Source: Gracilimonas sp040882225 (lineage in GTDB: Bacteria; Bacteroidota; Rhodothermia; Balneolales; Balneolaceae). Taken from it: DNA of 64,000 bases. Below the pieces are notes generated by a model. That model had not been told where the DNA came from. It searched no databases and worked only from the letters and a program-made list of their open reading frames with translations. A program made the translations under genes and the position numbers. Below, piece by piece: positions 46,701 through 55,800 of this stretch (the first letter of the stretch is position 1; each line of letters starts with the position of its first letter). The stretch lies in the NCBI GenBank assembly GCA_040882225.1, contig JBBEBR010000017.1, positions 212,266-276,265 of the forward strand, written 5' to 3'.

Positions 46701-47885
46701 TCCTGCCCAAATAGCCCCATCAGAAGCTTCATAAACAGGGTAGATATTACGGTCGGGAAGGCCTTCTTTTTCACTATAGATTGAAAATAAATTTGGCTTT
46801 AACCTAAACAATCCTGCACTTTGGCTGCCAAACCAAAAGCTGCCTTCATGATCGTATATTTTTTGACGGGTGACATCATTAAAAGAAAATATGATTTTCC
46901 CATTATTCAGAATGTGTTGCTCACCCATCAACCAAAGTTGATCGTTCCCTTCCTCAAAAGTAGCCCTCGGAGTACCCCGGAATTCTCCCTCAACAATGGA
47001 AAGTGTTCCTTCTGAGAGCTTAAATAAGCCATGTTCTAATGTAGCAACAAGAACATCTCCTTTTTCAAATCCATCAAAATAGATATCTCCTTTATAAAAA
47101 TTAAGAACCATAAAATCGGAAGGAAGGTCTAACGGTAGTTCTTTTACTTCTCCGTTTATATAGCGATTGATATGACCTATGGTAGAAAACAGGGTACTTC
47201 CGTCATTCAAGCTTATTACAGGGGTTGTAAATGTGAGTTCTCCTGCTGCCCCAAGATATGTTGATGTATTGCCATCAAAGCGGTGCAAACTTTGGTTAGT
47301 TCCTTTTTTGTACCAAAGCGTATTCTCCTCATCAATGTAGATATACGTAACTGCCCCCTCGATCTTTTCGGGGTGATAAGCTGTTAAATTTCCCTCTTTA
47401 TATCGGCTGATGCCGTTTGATGAACAAAGCAGCAACTCATCACTGTTTTCGGGTTTATAAAAACAATATACTTGCTCTCCATTCAAGCCTTTGGTGGAGT
47501 CAATAAGCTCAAATTCTTCGTTTTCAAACTTAACCAATTGATCACCTTCGAGCTGAAGCCACAAAACATCATCGGCACTATTGGCCATACTTTGTATTCG
47601 GTTACTGGGTAAACCAGGATAATCAGCTGATTTATAAACTTTAAAACGTACTCCATCAAATCGTACCAGGCCATCAAAGGTAGCCAGCCACAAATAACCT
47701 TCGCTCGTTTGAAGAATTTGATTTACAGAGTTTACCGGAAGGCCATCCTCAATAGTCCATTGATCTAAGGTAAAATCTGAGTCAACAAAGTAATCCGAAT
47801 TGAAATCTTGGCTATAACCATTGAAAGTGTACCCTGTCCCAAATAGTAACAATGCGACAGTAAAACATCTAATACGTCTTTTCAT
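43734..47885 (-). CDS. hybrid two-component sensor/AraC regulator (HTCS), sensor D
   Basis: 1,383 residues from ATG 47885; a TTG two codons earlier is possible. Signal peptide (MKRRIRCFTVALLLFGTGYT), propeller repeats (EDGLPVNSVNQI, FDGLVRFDGVRF), Y_Y_Y domain, one transmembrane helix (about 812-828), coiled segment, HisKA with NVSHELRTPLT (His879), HATPase (GTGIGLALVKSLVELHGG), receiver with IISDVMMPEMDG (Asp1185) and YIIKPFDMDEL, AraC domain ending VGFESISWFSKCFKEHYKMS. Kinase and receiver motifs are more canonical than in sensors B and C, so it belongs to another branch. No secreted-protein gene is divergent here. The RCC1 cassette at 52.6-57.5 kb, which lacks its own sensor in the window, is a possible target (weak inference). 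The 293 bases downstream hold nothing convincing. Confidence 0.94.
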   Translation of the reverse strand: MKRRIRCFTVALLLFGTGYTFNGYSQDFNSDYFVDSDFTLDQWTIEDGLPVNSVNQILQTSEGYLWLATFDGLVRFDGVRFKVYKSADYPGLPSNRIQSMANSADDVLWLQLEGDQLVKFENEEFELIDSTKGLNGEQVYCFYKPENSDELLLCSSNGISRYKEGNLTAYHPEKIEGAVTYIYIDEENTLWYKKGTNQSLHRFDGNTSTYLGAAGELTFTTPVISLNDGSTLFSTIGHINRYINGEVKELPLDLPSDFMVLNFYKGDIYFDGFEKGDVLVATLEHGLFKLSEGTLSIVEGEFRGTPRATFEEGNDQLWLMGEQHILNNGKIIFSFNDVTRQKIYDHEGSFWFGSQSAGLFRLKPNLFSIYSEKEGLPDRNIYPVYEASDGAIWAGTHGHGAVRLKHGKIHSYKIASSTGSYVRSILETNDGNILMSLLDKGLFKLNKNNNKFEKIKSPSPQPYLVSIFSVDALFEDSNEQIWAGTTHGLYRQPKDSSEWIRLPDEVSNPRNYVRYFAEAPDSSLWMATAGGGIKQYQNGIFTTYTTEKGLSSNRVRSLYIDTASATTDGYVLWVGTEDKGLNRIEINEGGSDLSSIAVYNEQIGLYDNVVHQILEDNDGRLWMSGNKGIYWVSKKELNDFHAGTISSIQSKSYTEEDGLRNREANGGIQPAGTKSSDGRIWFPTQDGLVSVDPRNISQNEVPPPVQIEEVKSMGNELPLTNNGLAELDPNQRDFEINYTGLSFMVPEKVIFRYRLNGFNDKWIDAGPRRTAFFTNVPPGSYEFEVLAANNAGVWNQKPATLSLTISPYFYETKLFYFIIAVLVGLIILGIFKVRTSQLKNRQKELEQSVAERTKEINQQKETIEKQANAQKRFFANVSHELRTPLTLSIGPLEDLRSAKPSLPETALSKVTLALRNSKRLLSLVSQILDISRLEASENKLLVTQQNLTQFVKAISQNFSSLASRSNISYKVEAPEKVIAWFNPDQIEKVITNLLSNAFKFTGDEGNISIKLTQKNETAVIKVMDTGMGIPEAELKNIFDRFYQSSNSSSRLQHGTGIGLALVKSLVELHGGTIIAESKIGIGTTFIIHLPLKANTLSHAEEVKNSNHEPGLFWEVMEEADISKQNMSSALDDEDRTTVLIVEDNLELRQFVVGHLRERYRVIEAIHGKEGLEKAKKYLPDLIISDVMMPEMDGFEMVEHLRKDTAINFIPVIMLTGKDTKEDTLKGLEFGANDYIIKPFDMDELMARIKSTLRSQKLLRAKFESEASVIKVDKNKLKSADQKFIDQIRKAILENLEDSSLSVEKLAEMVNVGRTTLHRKLTNIAGETPVQLIRRIRLEQGKFMIENNVGTISEIAYSVGFESISWFSKCFKEHYKMSPSEFLS

Positions 47886-48226
47886 CTGCAAAAATTAACC
47901 AGTTTTACTATTAATACTCAAAAATAGTAAAAACAATTGTTAACATAAGCTTAATAAATAGTATTAACCAAGCTTATTTAATTCGAAGTTAATACATGAA
48001 AAGAATAGAATTATTAGGGCCCTAAAGGACGCTGGTAAAAAGGTAGTTTTACTAATTTAACTTCAGTTCGAAATTCGCTTTTAAATATCTGCAACACCAA
48101 AAAGGAGAATCTGAGAGCCCCCCAGCGGGCACAAGCAGGACACTGTGTTCGTAGGCTTTCAAAGGAGGTTACTTTAAAGGCACAAATCAAACATAATTGT
48201 ATATCCTGGCTTGCTTCACGTTCATC
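47886..48226. other. upstream region of sensor D with inverted repeat
   Basis: 341 bases. GTTTTACTATT (47902-47912) pairs with AATAGTAAAAAC (47923-47934) about 17 bases before the sensor D start. Further up, AAGCTTA occurs twice 23 bp apart (47947 and 47970), and GGGCCC-centred TTAGGGCCCTAA is at 48014-48025. These could be operators. No 21-bp repeat like those of the cassettes was found, and no gene was seen. Confidence 0.35.
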
Positions 48227-49477
48227 TTAAATTTTCCGAAAAACTATAATACCATTGTGCCCGCCAAAGCCGAAAGTATTGCTCATGGCTACGTTTACTT
48301 TCTTTTCAAGGGCTTCTTTCAATACAATATTCAGCGTTTCCGGGATTTCCTTACAGATTTTTTCAGTGTTTATTGTTGGCGGAATCACTCCCTCATTTAT
48401 TGCCTTAATACTTGCGATAGCCTCAATAGCTCCGGCTGCCCCAAGCAGGTGGCCGGTTATTGATTTTGTAGCACTGATGTGTAATCTGGAAGTGTCTTTT
48501 TCAAACGTTTTGGAAATCGCACAGGTCTCGCTTTTATCGCCCATTGGGGTGGAGGTTGCGTGTGTGTTTATGTAATCCACGTCTTCCGGATTTAACCCGC
48601 TGTCGGTTAGCGCTTGTTTCATTGCAACGGATGCCCCGATTCCATCCGGGTGGGTCGCCGTCATGTGGTGGGCATCGGCCGTCATGGCAGCACCTGCTAA
48701 TTCTGCATAGATATGGGCACCTCGAGCTTTAGCATGTTCATATTCCTCCAGGATGAGTGTTGCAGCTCCCTCGCCCATCACAAATCCGTCTCGGTCTTTG
48801 TCAAAAGGGCGCGATGCTTGTTTTGGATCTTCGTTTCTCTGCGACATAGCACGCAATGCTGAAAACCCGCCAAAAGAGGCTTCTGTAATAGCAGCTTCTG
48901 ACCCGCCCGTAATCATAACTTTGGCTTTGCCCCAGCGAATATAATTCAAGGCATTCATAATGGCCGTATTGGACGTTGCACAAGCTGAAACGGTCGCATA
49001 ATTAATGCCCATCAATCCATATTTCATGGAAATTAATCCCGGAGCCATATTGATAATTAGCTTCGGCACAAAATACGGACTGAACTTTGGTTGATTGCCG
49101 TTCTTGGTATAGCTTTTTACTTCTTCTTCAAAAGTAAGCATTCCGCCCTGGCCGCTTCCCCATACCACTCCGGTATCAAAAGGATCCATATTCTCGAAAT
49201 TCAGGCCGGAATCTTGAACGGCCTGATTTGTGGCGATCATGGCATATTGTGTGTGAGGATCAGTACGGCGTATAGTGTTATGATCCAGGTAATCCGCCGG
49301 GTCGAAATTATTGATTTCGCATGCAAACTGAGTGCGAAATTCTGAAGGATCGAAATGAGTAATCCGTCCGGCACCGCTTATCCCGTTACTGAGATTACTC
49401 CAGAATTTTTTCACATTATCTCCAATTGGGGAAAGCACCCCTAAACCAGTTACCACAACACGTTTTGGATTGCACAT
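48227..49477 (-). CDS. fabF: 3-oxoacyl-ACP synthase II (beta-ketoacyl-ACP synthase)
   Basis: Condenses malonyl-ACP with acyl-ACP in fatty-acid chain elongation. 416 residues from ATG 49477, preceded by AGGAG about 11 bases upstream; a longer frame to 49507 would overlap the upstream gene. The thiolase-fold start RVVVTGLGVLSPIGD, nucleophile Cys166 in VSACATSNTA, His in NTHATSTPMGD, His in SITGHLLGAAGAIEA and the C-terminal SNTFGFGGHNG make the call firm. Length is typical for FabF. No acyl carrier protein or other fab gene is adjacent; it sits 13 bases after an exported-protein gene. It may be the housekeeping enzyme or a second, specialised synthase. Confidence 0.95.
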   Translation of the reverse strand: MCNPKRVVVTGLGVLSPIGDNVKKFWSNLSNGISGAGRITHFDPSEFRTQFACEINNFDPADYLDHNTIRRTDPHTQYAMIATNQAVQDSGLNFENMDPFDTGVVWGSGQGGMLTFEEEVKSYTKNGNQPKFSPYFVPKLIINMAPGLISMKYGLMGINYATVSACATSNTAIMNALNYIRWGKAKVMITGGSEAAITEASFGGFSALRAMSQRNEDPKQASRPFDKDRDGFVMGEGAATLILEEYEHAKARGAHIYAELAGAAMTADAHHMTATHPDGIGASVAMKQALTDSGLNPEDVDYINTHATSTPMGDKSETCAISKTFEKDTSRLHISATKSITGHLLGAAGAIEAIASIKAINEGVIPPTINTEKICKEIPETLNIVLKEALEKKVNVAMSNTFGFGGHNGIIVFRKI

Positions 49478-49490
49478 ACTTTTTTTACTC

Positions 49491-50090
49491 CTATTGATTC
49501 TCTGCAATCTCTTTGGTGTTTCTTTCTTTCATTTCCATGATATCAGAATGGGTAAACCTTAGCGTTTTTTTACCAGCTTCATTCTCGCTTTCCAAAATAA
49601 TCTTATACACTGTAGACGCCGCGTTAAAATCCTGAACCAACACTGTATTTTTCGTCATTGTCCATCCTGAATAATCTCCTTCGGCCAGGTGAGCCAACAA
49701 CTCGCGAGGAAGAGCTGCATTGTGCTGTTTATAACTTCCCTTAATTAAACTTCCTTCTTTGTCATAATGGGCTGTTACGTTAATAGCGTCCCCTTTCATT
49801 CTTGCGGTACGTTTCTGCGGATAATTTTCGATGGTTTCATCAAAAGTTACGACCCATCCTTTATCACGTAATTCTACACTTTCTACAACACATTTCAGTT
49901 GTTGCAAGCATTCGTAATTGTCTTCATCTAAGGGGACGATTTGTCGTTCACTTTGCTGAGCAAACACCGGCTCAGCTGTAAATAATAAGATAAAGCTGAA
50001 ATACGCGATGATTGAAATGATTATTTTTACCAACAACTCCCATCTCATTTTTGATGTGGTCGCATTAAGTATTTTATTTTCCTGATACAT
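49491..50090 (-). CDS. exported protein of unknown function
   Basis: 199 residues. ATG 50090 is supported by a strong GGAGGT at 50098-50103, seven bases upstream. An internal ATG at 50048 would give a more usual signal peptide (MRWELLVKIIISIIAYFSFI). A hydrophobic segment followed by AEPVFAQQ indicates export. The remainder is polar with two close cysteines (YECLQQLKCVVES) and beta-rich stretches (WVVTFDETIENYP, TLRFTHSD), possibly a lipocalin-like or START-like fold, but I recognise no family. It ends 13 bases before fabF, so the two are probably co-transcribed. Confidence 0.75.
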   Translation of the reverse strand: MYQENKILNATTSKMRWELLVKIIISIIAYFSFILLFTAEPVFAQQSERQIVPLDEDNYECLQQLKCVVESVELRDKGWVVTFDETIENYPQKRTARMKGDAINVTAHYDKEGSLIKGSYKQHNAALPRELLAHLAEGDYSGWTMTKNTVLVQDFNAASTVYKIILESENEAGKKTLRFTHSDIMEMKERNTKEIAENQ

Positions 50091-50334
50091 CTTTATACCT
50101 CCATTTATTGATATTTATATCAGATATCTGCTGTCCAATTAATTCTTAATCATCAGCAGATTTACCTGACACTCCCAATCTACATGGAGTTGATTCTGAG
50201 TGCTATCCCATTTGTATTAATCTCTTGTTCATTTGTGCCAAAATGCTCAAAATTTCGCTTTCTGCTTTTTTTATAATCCATCCCCAATCTTTAATTTTTC
50301 ATCTTCAATGAGTCACTTATTAAGGGTAAGTGTT

Positions 50335-50600
50335 TTGGTGATGACGATGCACGCCTGCGTCAGGGGTTGGGGATTATAGTACAAGCGGGACGCTTGCGTT
50401 AGGGGATGGCGGGACGCCTGCGTTGGTGGGTGGGGAGTAGTTTTTGTAAGTACCCAGCTCCGCGCCTGGTTTTCCGCGCCTGGTCTAAGCGTCTCGCTTG
50501 GGCCAATGGTGGTTGATGTTACTCGCCTTGCCTTATTCAACACCACACAAGCGGGACGCTTGCGTTAGGGGCGTTAGGGGATGGAAAATGGTAGCGAACT
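50335..50600. repeat. REP-like hairpin cluster downstream of the RAYT gene
   Basis: The 537 bases between the exported-protein gene and the transposase hold several REP-like hairpins: CAAGCGGGACGCTTG (about 50381 and 50549, each followed by CGTTAGGGG), GGCGGGACGCCTG (about 50408) and the inverse form TAAGCGTCTCGCTTG (about 50484). Stem changes are compensated (CCAGC/GCTGG against CAAGC/GCTTG). Nothing else was seen. Confidence 0.7.
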
Positions 50601-50627
50601 TATGCTTGTCGGTGGTTTGTTTAGTAA

Positions 50628-51176
50628 CTATATCAAAAACTCGACCTTCAATAAACCTTTTTGTCCATCATAATCTTTGGCAGAACTGTAAAGCCAATCG
50701 ATTGGATATGCAACTAACCCGGCTTTTACAGGATTGTAGTGAACGTAATTCAATTTTTGTTCGGCTATTTTATTCGAGAAAAGCTCAATAGGATGGTTGT
50801 GTTGCTGCCAAAATTGCCAGTCTTTATTATTGCTATTCTTTAGTCCTGATTGGCGCATAATCTGAATTATTTTGTTCATTTCAGGATCTCCCCTATGCTC
50901 CGTCATCTTCTTTCGAAGATGACGTGAAGTGTAACTTTTAAAATCCCTCATAATATCTTGCATTGGATTTTTTTGGGTACCAATAATCAAATGGATATGA
51001 TCGGGCATAAAGCACCATCCGTAAATAATGAGTCCTTTATGAGTTTGACAATACTTTAAACTCTCGATAAGGATTTCACAATGGCTCGCATCATTGAATA
51101 CCTTTTGCCAGTAAACAACCGAACAGCTTACAAAATAGGGCTGATGTTGATTTATGAATTTATATTTTCTGCTCAT
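50628..51176 (-). CDS. REP-associated tyrosine transposase (RAYT, Y1/HUH family)
   Basis: 182 residues. The HUH histidine pair is in CFMPDHIHLII, followed by a helix with FKSYTSRHLRKK and the family signature YVHYNPVKAGLVAYPIDWLYSSAKDY near the C-terminus. RAYTs are single-domain IS200-like nucleases that act on REP hairpins rather than carrying their own IS ends. Here REP-like hairpins lie on both sides (50335-50600 and 51270-51565), and a piece of a second RAYT gene occurs at about 58525-58578 next to a REP array. The protein looks intact. Enzymatic activity on these hairpins is inferred. Confidence 0.92.
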   Translation of the reverse strand: MSRKYKFINQHQPYFVSCSVVYWQKVFNDASHCEILIESLKYCQTHKGLIIYGWCFMPDHIHLIIGTQKNPMQDIMRDFKSYTSRHLRKKMTEHRGDPEMNKIIQIMRQSGLKNSNNKDWQFWQQHNHPIELFSNKIAEQKLNYVHYNPVKAGLVAYPIDWLYSSAKDYDGQKGLLKVEFLI

Positions 51177-51269
51177 GGCTTTTTCTTTTTAGGGTAAGAG
51201 CTAATTCAAATGAGTTCCTTACAAATTTTTTTATGTTTCCGTTAATAGTTTGAAATGCCTTGCCTACTT

Positions 51270-51565
51270 CAACACCGCACCAGCGGGAAGCTGGCGTTAG
51301 GGGTTGTGGTTGATGTTACTCGCCTTAGCGTATTCAATCACCGCACCAACGGGACGCTGGCGTTAGGGGGTGGGAGACGCTGGCGCTAGTCGATGAAGTG
51401 TCTTAACTCACCGTTTACTTTTTTGTAGCAATTCCAAAGGAATTTTATGCATCGATAAACCTACAGGTTCAAACTCCCAATCTCTCTTCCCGACTGATTC
51501 TCGTGTCTCAACCCGCCTGTTTAAATTATCTCCCCCGACTGGTCTAAGCGTCCCGCTTGGACCAT
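51270..51565. repeat. REP-like hairpin cluster upstream of the RAYT gene
   Basis: Within the 403 bases between the RAYT gene and the truncated FG-GAP gene are CCAGCGGGAAGCTGG (about 51288), CCAACGGGACGCTGG (about 51346), both followed by CGTTAGGGG, and the inverse TAAGCGTCCCGCTTGG (about 51545). The rest is unremarkable. Confidence 0.65.
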
Positions 51566-51579
51566 GGTGAATGATGGCA

Positions 51580-52428
51580 TTACTTTATCAGCGTTAGTTT
51601 CTTAATAACCCGAAAATTTCCAGCTTTCAACCGATAGATATACATTCCCGAAGCCAGTCTTCGGGCGTCAAAAGTAATATCATATTTTCCTGCAGGTTTC
51701 ATTTCTCCATCCAGTAGGGTTGCTACTTTTCGTCCCATCAAATCAAAGATCTCAAGCTGCACCTCACTGTTTACTGGTAACTGATAACTGATCACTGTAG
51801 AAGGATTGAAGGGATTTGGGTAGTTCTGAAAAAGCTCATAGGTCCGGATGCTTTCAACAACTTCCTCCTTACTTGTGACAAGGTTGCTATAGAAATGCAC
51901 TTGTCCGGCGTTGGTCATATTGTCCCGATCAATAAAAGGGGAAGATACCAGCACAAATTCGTCGGACGCGCTCACTACCGCGCCATAATTTCCAAAACTT
52001 TGTGGAGCAGACGACACCCAGTTATCGTTAGCGTGGAGCATCGGGTTTTCGGTATCAATGCTGAGTTGATATTTAAAAACACTGCCGGCTTCGCGATGGG
52101 TTTGTGGATTGGTACGGCTTGCTCCCACAAACACTTCACCAATAGAATTAGATGCCAAAGAAACCCCGAAATAACTGTTGAGGCCTGCCTCCTCATGCGT
52201 AATTTGTGAAACGAGATTCCATCCAATTCTATCTCGTTGGTAGATGTAAACGGAACCAGTCAGATTTCCTTCATATGCTGCTCCCGGCGCACCTACTAAT
52301 AAAACCGGTTCATCTTCTCCCAAAAAAGACTCTGCGGAAATTGAGGAGAGGCTATAACCAAATACAGGGGAGGTTAAAAAGCCCTTTAATCTTTTTCTTG
52401 CCCGACATCGCGAGGAGCGGAGCGACAC
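51580..52428 (-). pseudogene. 5'-truncated FG-GAP secreted protein with type IX sorting tail
   Basis: An open frame of 282 residues, but its first about 20 codons come from a REP-like GC-rich palindrome (GCGAGGAGCGGAGCGAC near 52410) and give no signal peptide. Genuine FG-GAP-type sequence starts near GYSLSSISAES and includes LLVGAPGA, SVYIYQRD, FGVSLASN and SVFKYQ, then the sorting tail (NYPNPFNPSTVISYQLPV to IKKLTLIK). Intact relatives have long N-terminal regions. It is probably the 3' end of a larger gene whose start was removed by a rearrangement at the repeat. An unrelated open frame runs on the plus strand just beyond (about 52437-52560), perhaps a fragment of whatever was joined. Confidence 0.7.
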
Positions 52429-52570
52429 GGCCTTAAGTGACTTCGGGAAGAATAATCTGGCTTTTCTGTATCAAAAGGAACCAGCCGTTTTAATAAACCT
52501 GTGGGCAGAGACTCTGTTTAATGAAAATCTGGATGAGGCTAACTTACAGAGTGTAAATCTAAAGCCATCA

Positions 52571-52759
52571 TCACTCTGCCTTCTTATCCCTCAGTTTCTT
52601 CAACGCGTAGGCTCCGCCGGCCGCAGCCAGCAGCCCGAGCCCGCCGTCAATGGGTGCCTGGGAGGGAGATCCGGGCAGTCCCGGCGGCTGGGCGCACAAC
52701 AGGCTGGTAGTGAGTAGGATAATGATGAGGGCGAATAAAAGTAGGAGTGTTGTTTTCAT
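52571..52759 (-). CDS. PID-CTERM sorting-domain peptide (copy 3)
   Basis: 62 residues: signal peptide (MKTTLLLLFALIIILLTTSL, then LCAQ), spacer PPGLPGSPSQ, APIDGGLGLL, hydrophobic AAAGGAYAL, basic end KKLRDKKAE. The C-terminal half is almost identical to copy 1 (23734). It follows the RCC1-repeat secreted protein by 100 bases. The cysteine just before the predicted cleavage site (LLCAQ) could in principle suggest a lipoprotein, but the other copies have alanine or leucine there. Confidence 0.82.
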   Translation of the reverse strand: MKTTLLLLFALIIILLTTSLLCAQPPGLPGSPSQAPIDGGLGLLAAAGGAYALKKLRDKKAE

Positions 52760-52859
52760 GATTGGAAATTTTGAATGCTGAATTTTGAATGTTGAATTAG
52801 ATCATCCAATTCAACATTCAAAATCCATAATTTTCCCGAAGGGATACCTTTGGTGATAA
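52760..52859 (-). repeat. intercistronic hairpin element (copy 3)
   Basis: Same GAATGTTGAATT / AATTCAACATTC stem as at 23920 and 32108, plus an inserted CCCGAAGGGATACCTTTGG segment resembling the hairpin at 22909 after the MBG adhesin. It links the intercistronic regions of all four giant-protein loci. Confidence 0.6.
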
Positions 52860-55800
52860 TTACTTGATAAGTGTTAATTTTTTAGTGAATACACTATTCC
52901 CAGCCCTTAGCCGGTAAATGTACATGCCCGAAGCCAGATGCCGTGCGTCAAAAGTAATATTGTATCTGCCGGCGGATTTGGATTCCCCGTCTATCAAAGT
53001 GGCTACCTTTCGGCCCATCACATCAAATACTTCAAGCCGCACCTCACTGCTTACTGGTAACTGATAATTGATTACTGTTGATGGATTGAACGGATTCGGA
53101 TAATTTTGCTGAAGGTCTACGGTTTTGGGCAAGTCGTTCACGGGTTCGTTATCAACGGTTGCCCCTGGGGTAATGATTAGGATAAACCGTGAGGCTGCTT
53201 GTTTGCTTTTCGCCGGGTTCGGGGAAAATACGATGCCTAAGGGCGACCTAATATCTTGCGCTTCCACCGTTTTGGCTTTCGCTGAATGTATGGTAACGCT
53301 GTACGGTTCCTTTAGAGCTGATCGCTCCCCTGTTTCACTGTCATATAATGCTACATTCCACGATTCGGGGAAGTTCACATCTTTCAGCGCAAACGAATGC
53401 TTCCCGCTTTCGGTGGTGGTCAATTCCACAGGAATCTCAAACACTTCATCCCTAAGCGGCAGGCTGTTGATGTCTAATGGAGTGGATTCGGTACTTAGAG
53501 AAGCCACACTTACATAGTTGCCCGACAGTGAAACAAGTTTATGCGCATCGGAAGCATCTAAATCCAACTGCCCATCCTCCGAAAACTGAAACCAGGCTTT
53601 ATTCGTGAAGCCCGATTCGCTGGACACTTCGAGGGAGAAATAGAGCGGATTGGCTTTTACTACCTGCTTGCCCAGAAACTCTTCGGCGGTGTAGGTCTTG
53701 GCGCTGTCGGGGATTTCGAGTTTAGCGCTCGCTCCGAGTGTTTGCACAAAAAAGCCGTTGTACGCCCCGATTGTTCCATCGGTTAAACTGCCCAGCGTTC
53801 CGTTCCAGCTTTTCCAGCCCGCCGCGTTATGATCGTACACATACACGGAGTTCGACAGGCTGTCTTTGGTAACCGCATCCCAGTCAATGTCATAGCGGAA
53901 GGGATTGCCCATCAACGTAAACCCGTTTTTATTGGGATTGAGTTTACTTGATACATTCTGGGTTCCTAACGGTTCAATTCCCGTAACATTCAGGGTTTTG
54001 GGGAAGCCGGCATCGCCTTCTTCGGTGTAATTATCATCGCTGAATACATACACTAAGGCTGCCGTTCCGGGTTGCAGGGTGCTGTCCATTCTGGAAAGGG
54101 CTTTCCAGTTGGTGTTGTCGCTGGTGGCGGTAGTGGTATCCCAGGTAAAGACATTTGGCGTTCCACTTTCGGCTTTTGCCCCGGGAAACCCCTGTGTCCA
54201 AAGATCAGAAAGCAGCGGAGCAAAGCTGGAATCGGCCACCGGATTTGCCAGCAGTCGCCAACCCTCGGTGCCGGTAAGAGTAAAGGATTTGTTGATCACA
54301 TTTTTGAGACCGTATTTGGCATACAGGTAATCTTCCACTCTGCCTCTGTCGGCATCCGAAAGTACGCTGTTGTAGACGATCACTTCGGCAATATCGCCGT
54401 TGAAAAAGAATGTACTGTCGGTGCGTTTTCCTAAATACAGATCCCCGCTATTGGGGCTATGGGAATTATTGTTATTGATGGTGCTTACGGTGCGATTCAC
54501 AGAAACCTTGCCAAACGTGTTGGTGGCCTGCAGATTAATGAGCTGCGCATTTCCATTGGTGAACGCTCCCGACGAGCCCACATCTACATAATAGGCAGTG
54601 TTAGAAACAGGAATGAAGCGCGCTCCGGCTTCTCCGTTTAGGTGCAATTCGTGCTGCCCGAGTGTTTGACCGGCCAGCAAAAACTGAATGTTTGGATTGG
54701 AAGATTTAGCCACCAGAAACACTTCATAATCGTTGCTCTGAATGCCTAAGTCTGTCGTATTTGGCAGCACGAAATACTGATTCGACCCGTTAAAGCGCAT
54801 GGCGGGACGATTGTTTATTGCTGAATCGGCGCGTAAAGGGTGGAATGCCAATCCTGGATGCACTGCATTTTGCGCGGTATTGGCCAGATTACCCCACGTA
54901 TTTATGGAGTCGTTGGCTGTGCTGTAACCAAGACGCTCCGCATCTAAGTGCAAAACCAAATTGTCATTCGGAACAGGGCTATTATAGGTATTTAAGTTGG
55001 CAATTTTAGTAGGTAAATGTTGATCGGAATAATGTGACGTAAGCGTTCCATCTCCGCTTGTGGGGCCGTTACCCAAAACTCCATAATTCTCTGCTAAATA
55101 ATAGTTGCCAAAACTTAGTACCGTTCCATCATCGTAGAGTGCTAAACCATGATTACTATGTGCGCGCATCTCCAAAACCCTACGCCCATCCAAATCATCG
55201 CTTATAAGTTCTGTTGGTACAACGTAATCGGCGGTAGAAGAAACGTCGAACCCCATTTTTTGGGCATTTCCCCAGCCAAACAGCTTGCCGCTTTGAGTGA
55301 GTAACATGGACTTGTTGAGTCCTGCCTCAATGGCTACAATGGTTTCTCCGATTAGCATGGTATCAATTACCTGTGTTGGTACATTATTATCTGCACCTAA
55401 ACCTTTCACTCCTTGCCCTAATTGACCATCACCACCTTCTCCAAAACTATACAAGGTATGGTCTTCGGTTAATACGAGAAAATGGGGAAAGTTATTAGGA
55501 CTGTCGTAGAATGAACCTATGGCGCCACGTATTATTTTTTTGCCCCCCACATTGGCATGGCTTGCTAAAGTGGGAACGTTCAAATTGTTGAAATTTCCGA
55601 AACCCATTTCACCAATTCCACCTTTTCCCCATAAAAACACACTTCCATCGGAAGCAATAGCCATGCTGTTTTCTCCTCCAACAGCAATCTTTGTAATGGT
55701 TTTTCCACCCAAATTGGTCGTTACTGGCGTGGGTACAAAACGGTTTCGTGTATCACCTACACCTAATTGACCAAACGTATTTCTCCCCATACTAAATAAA

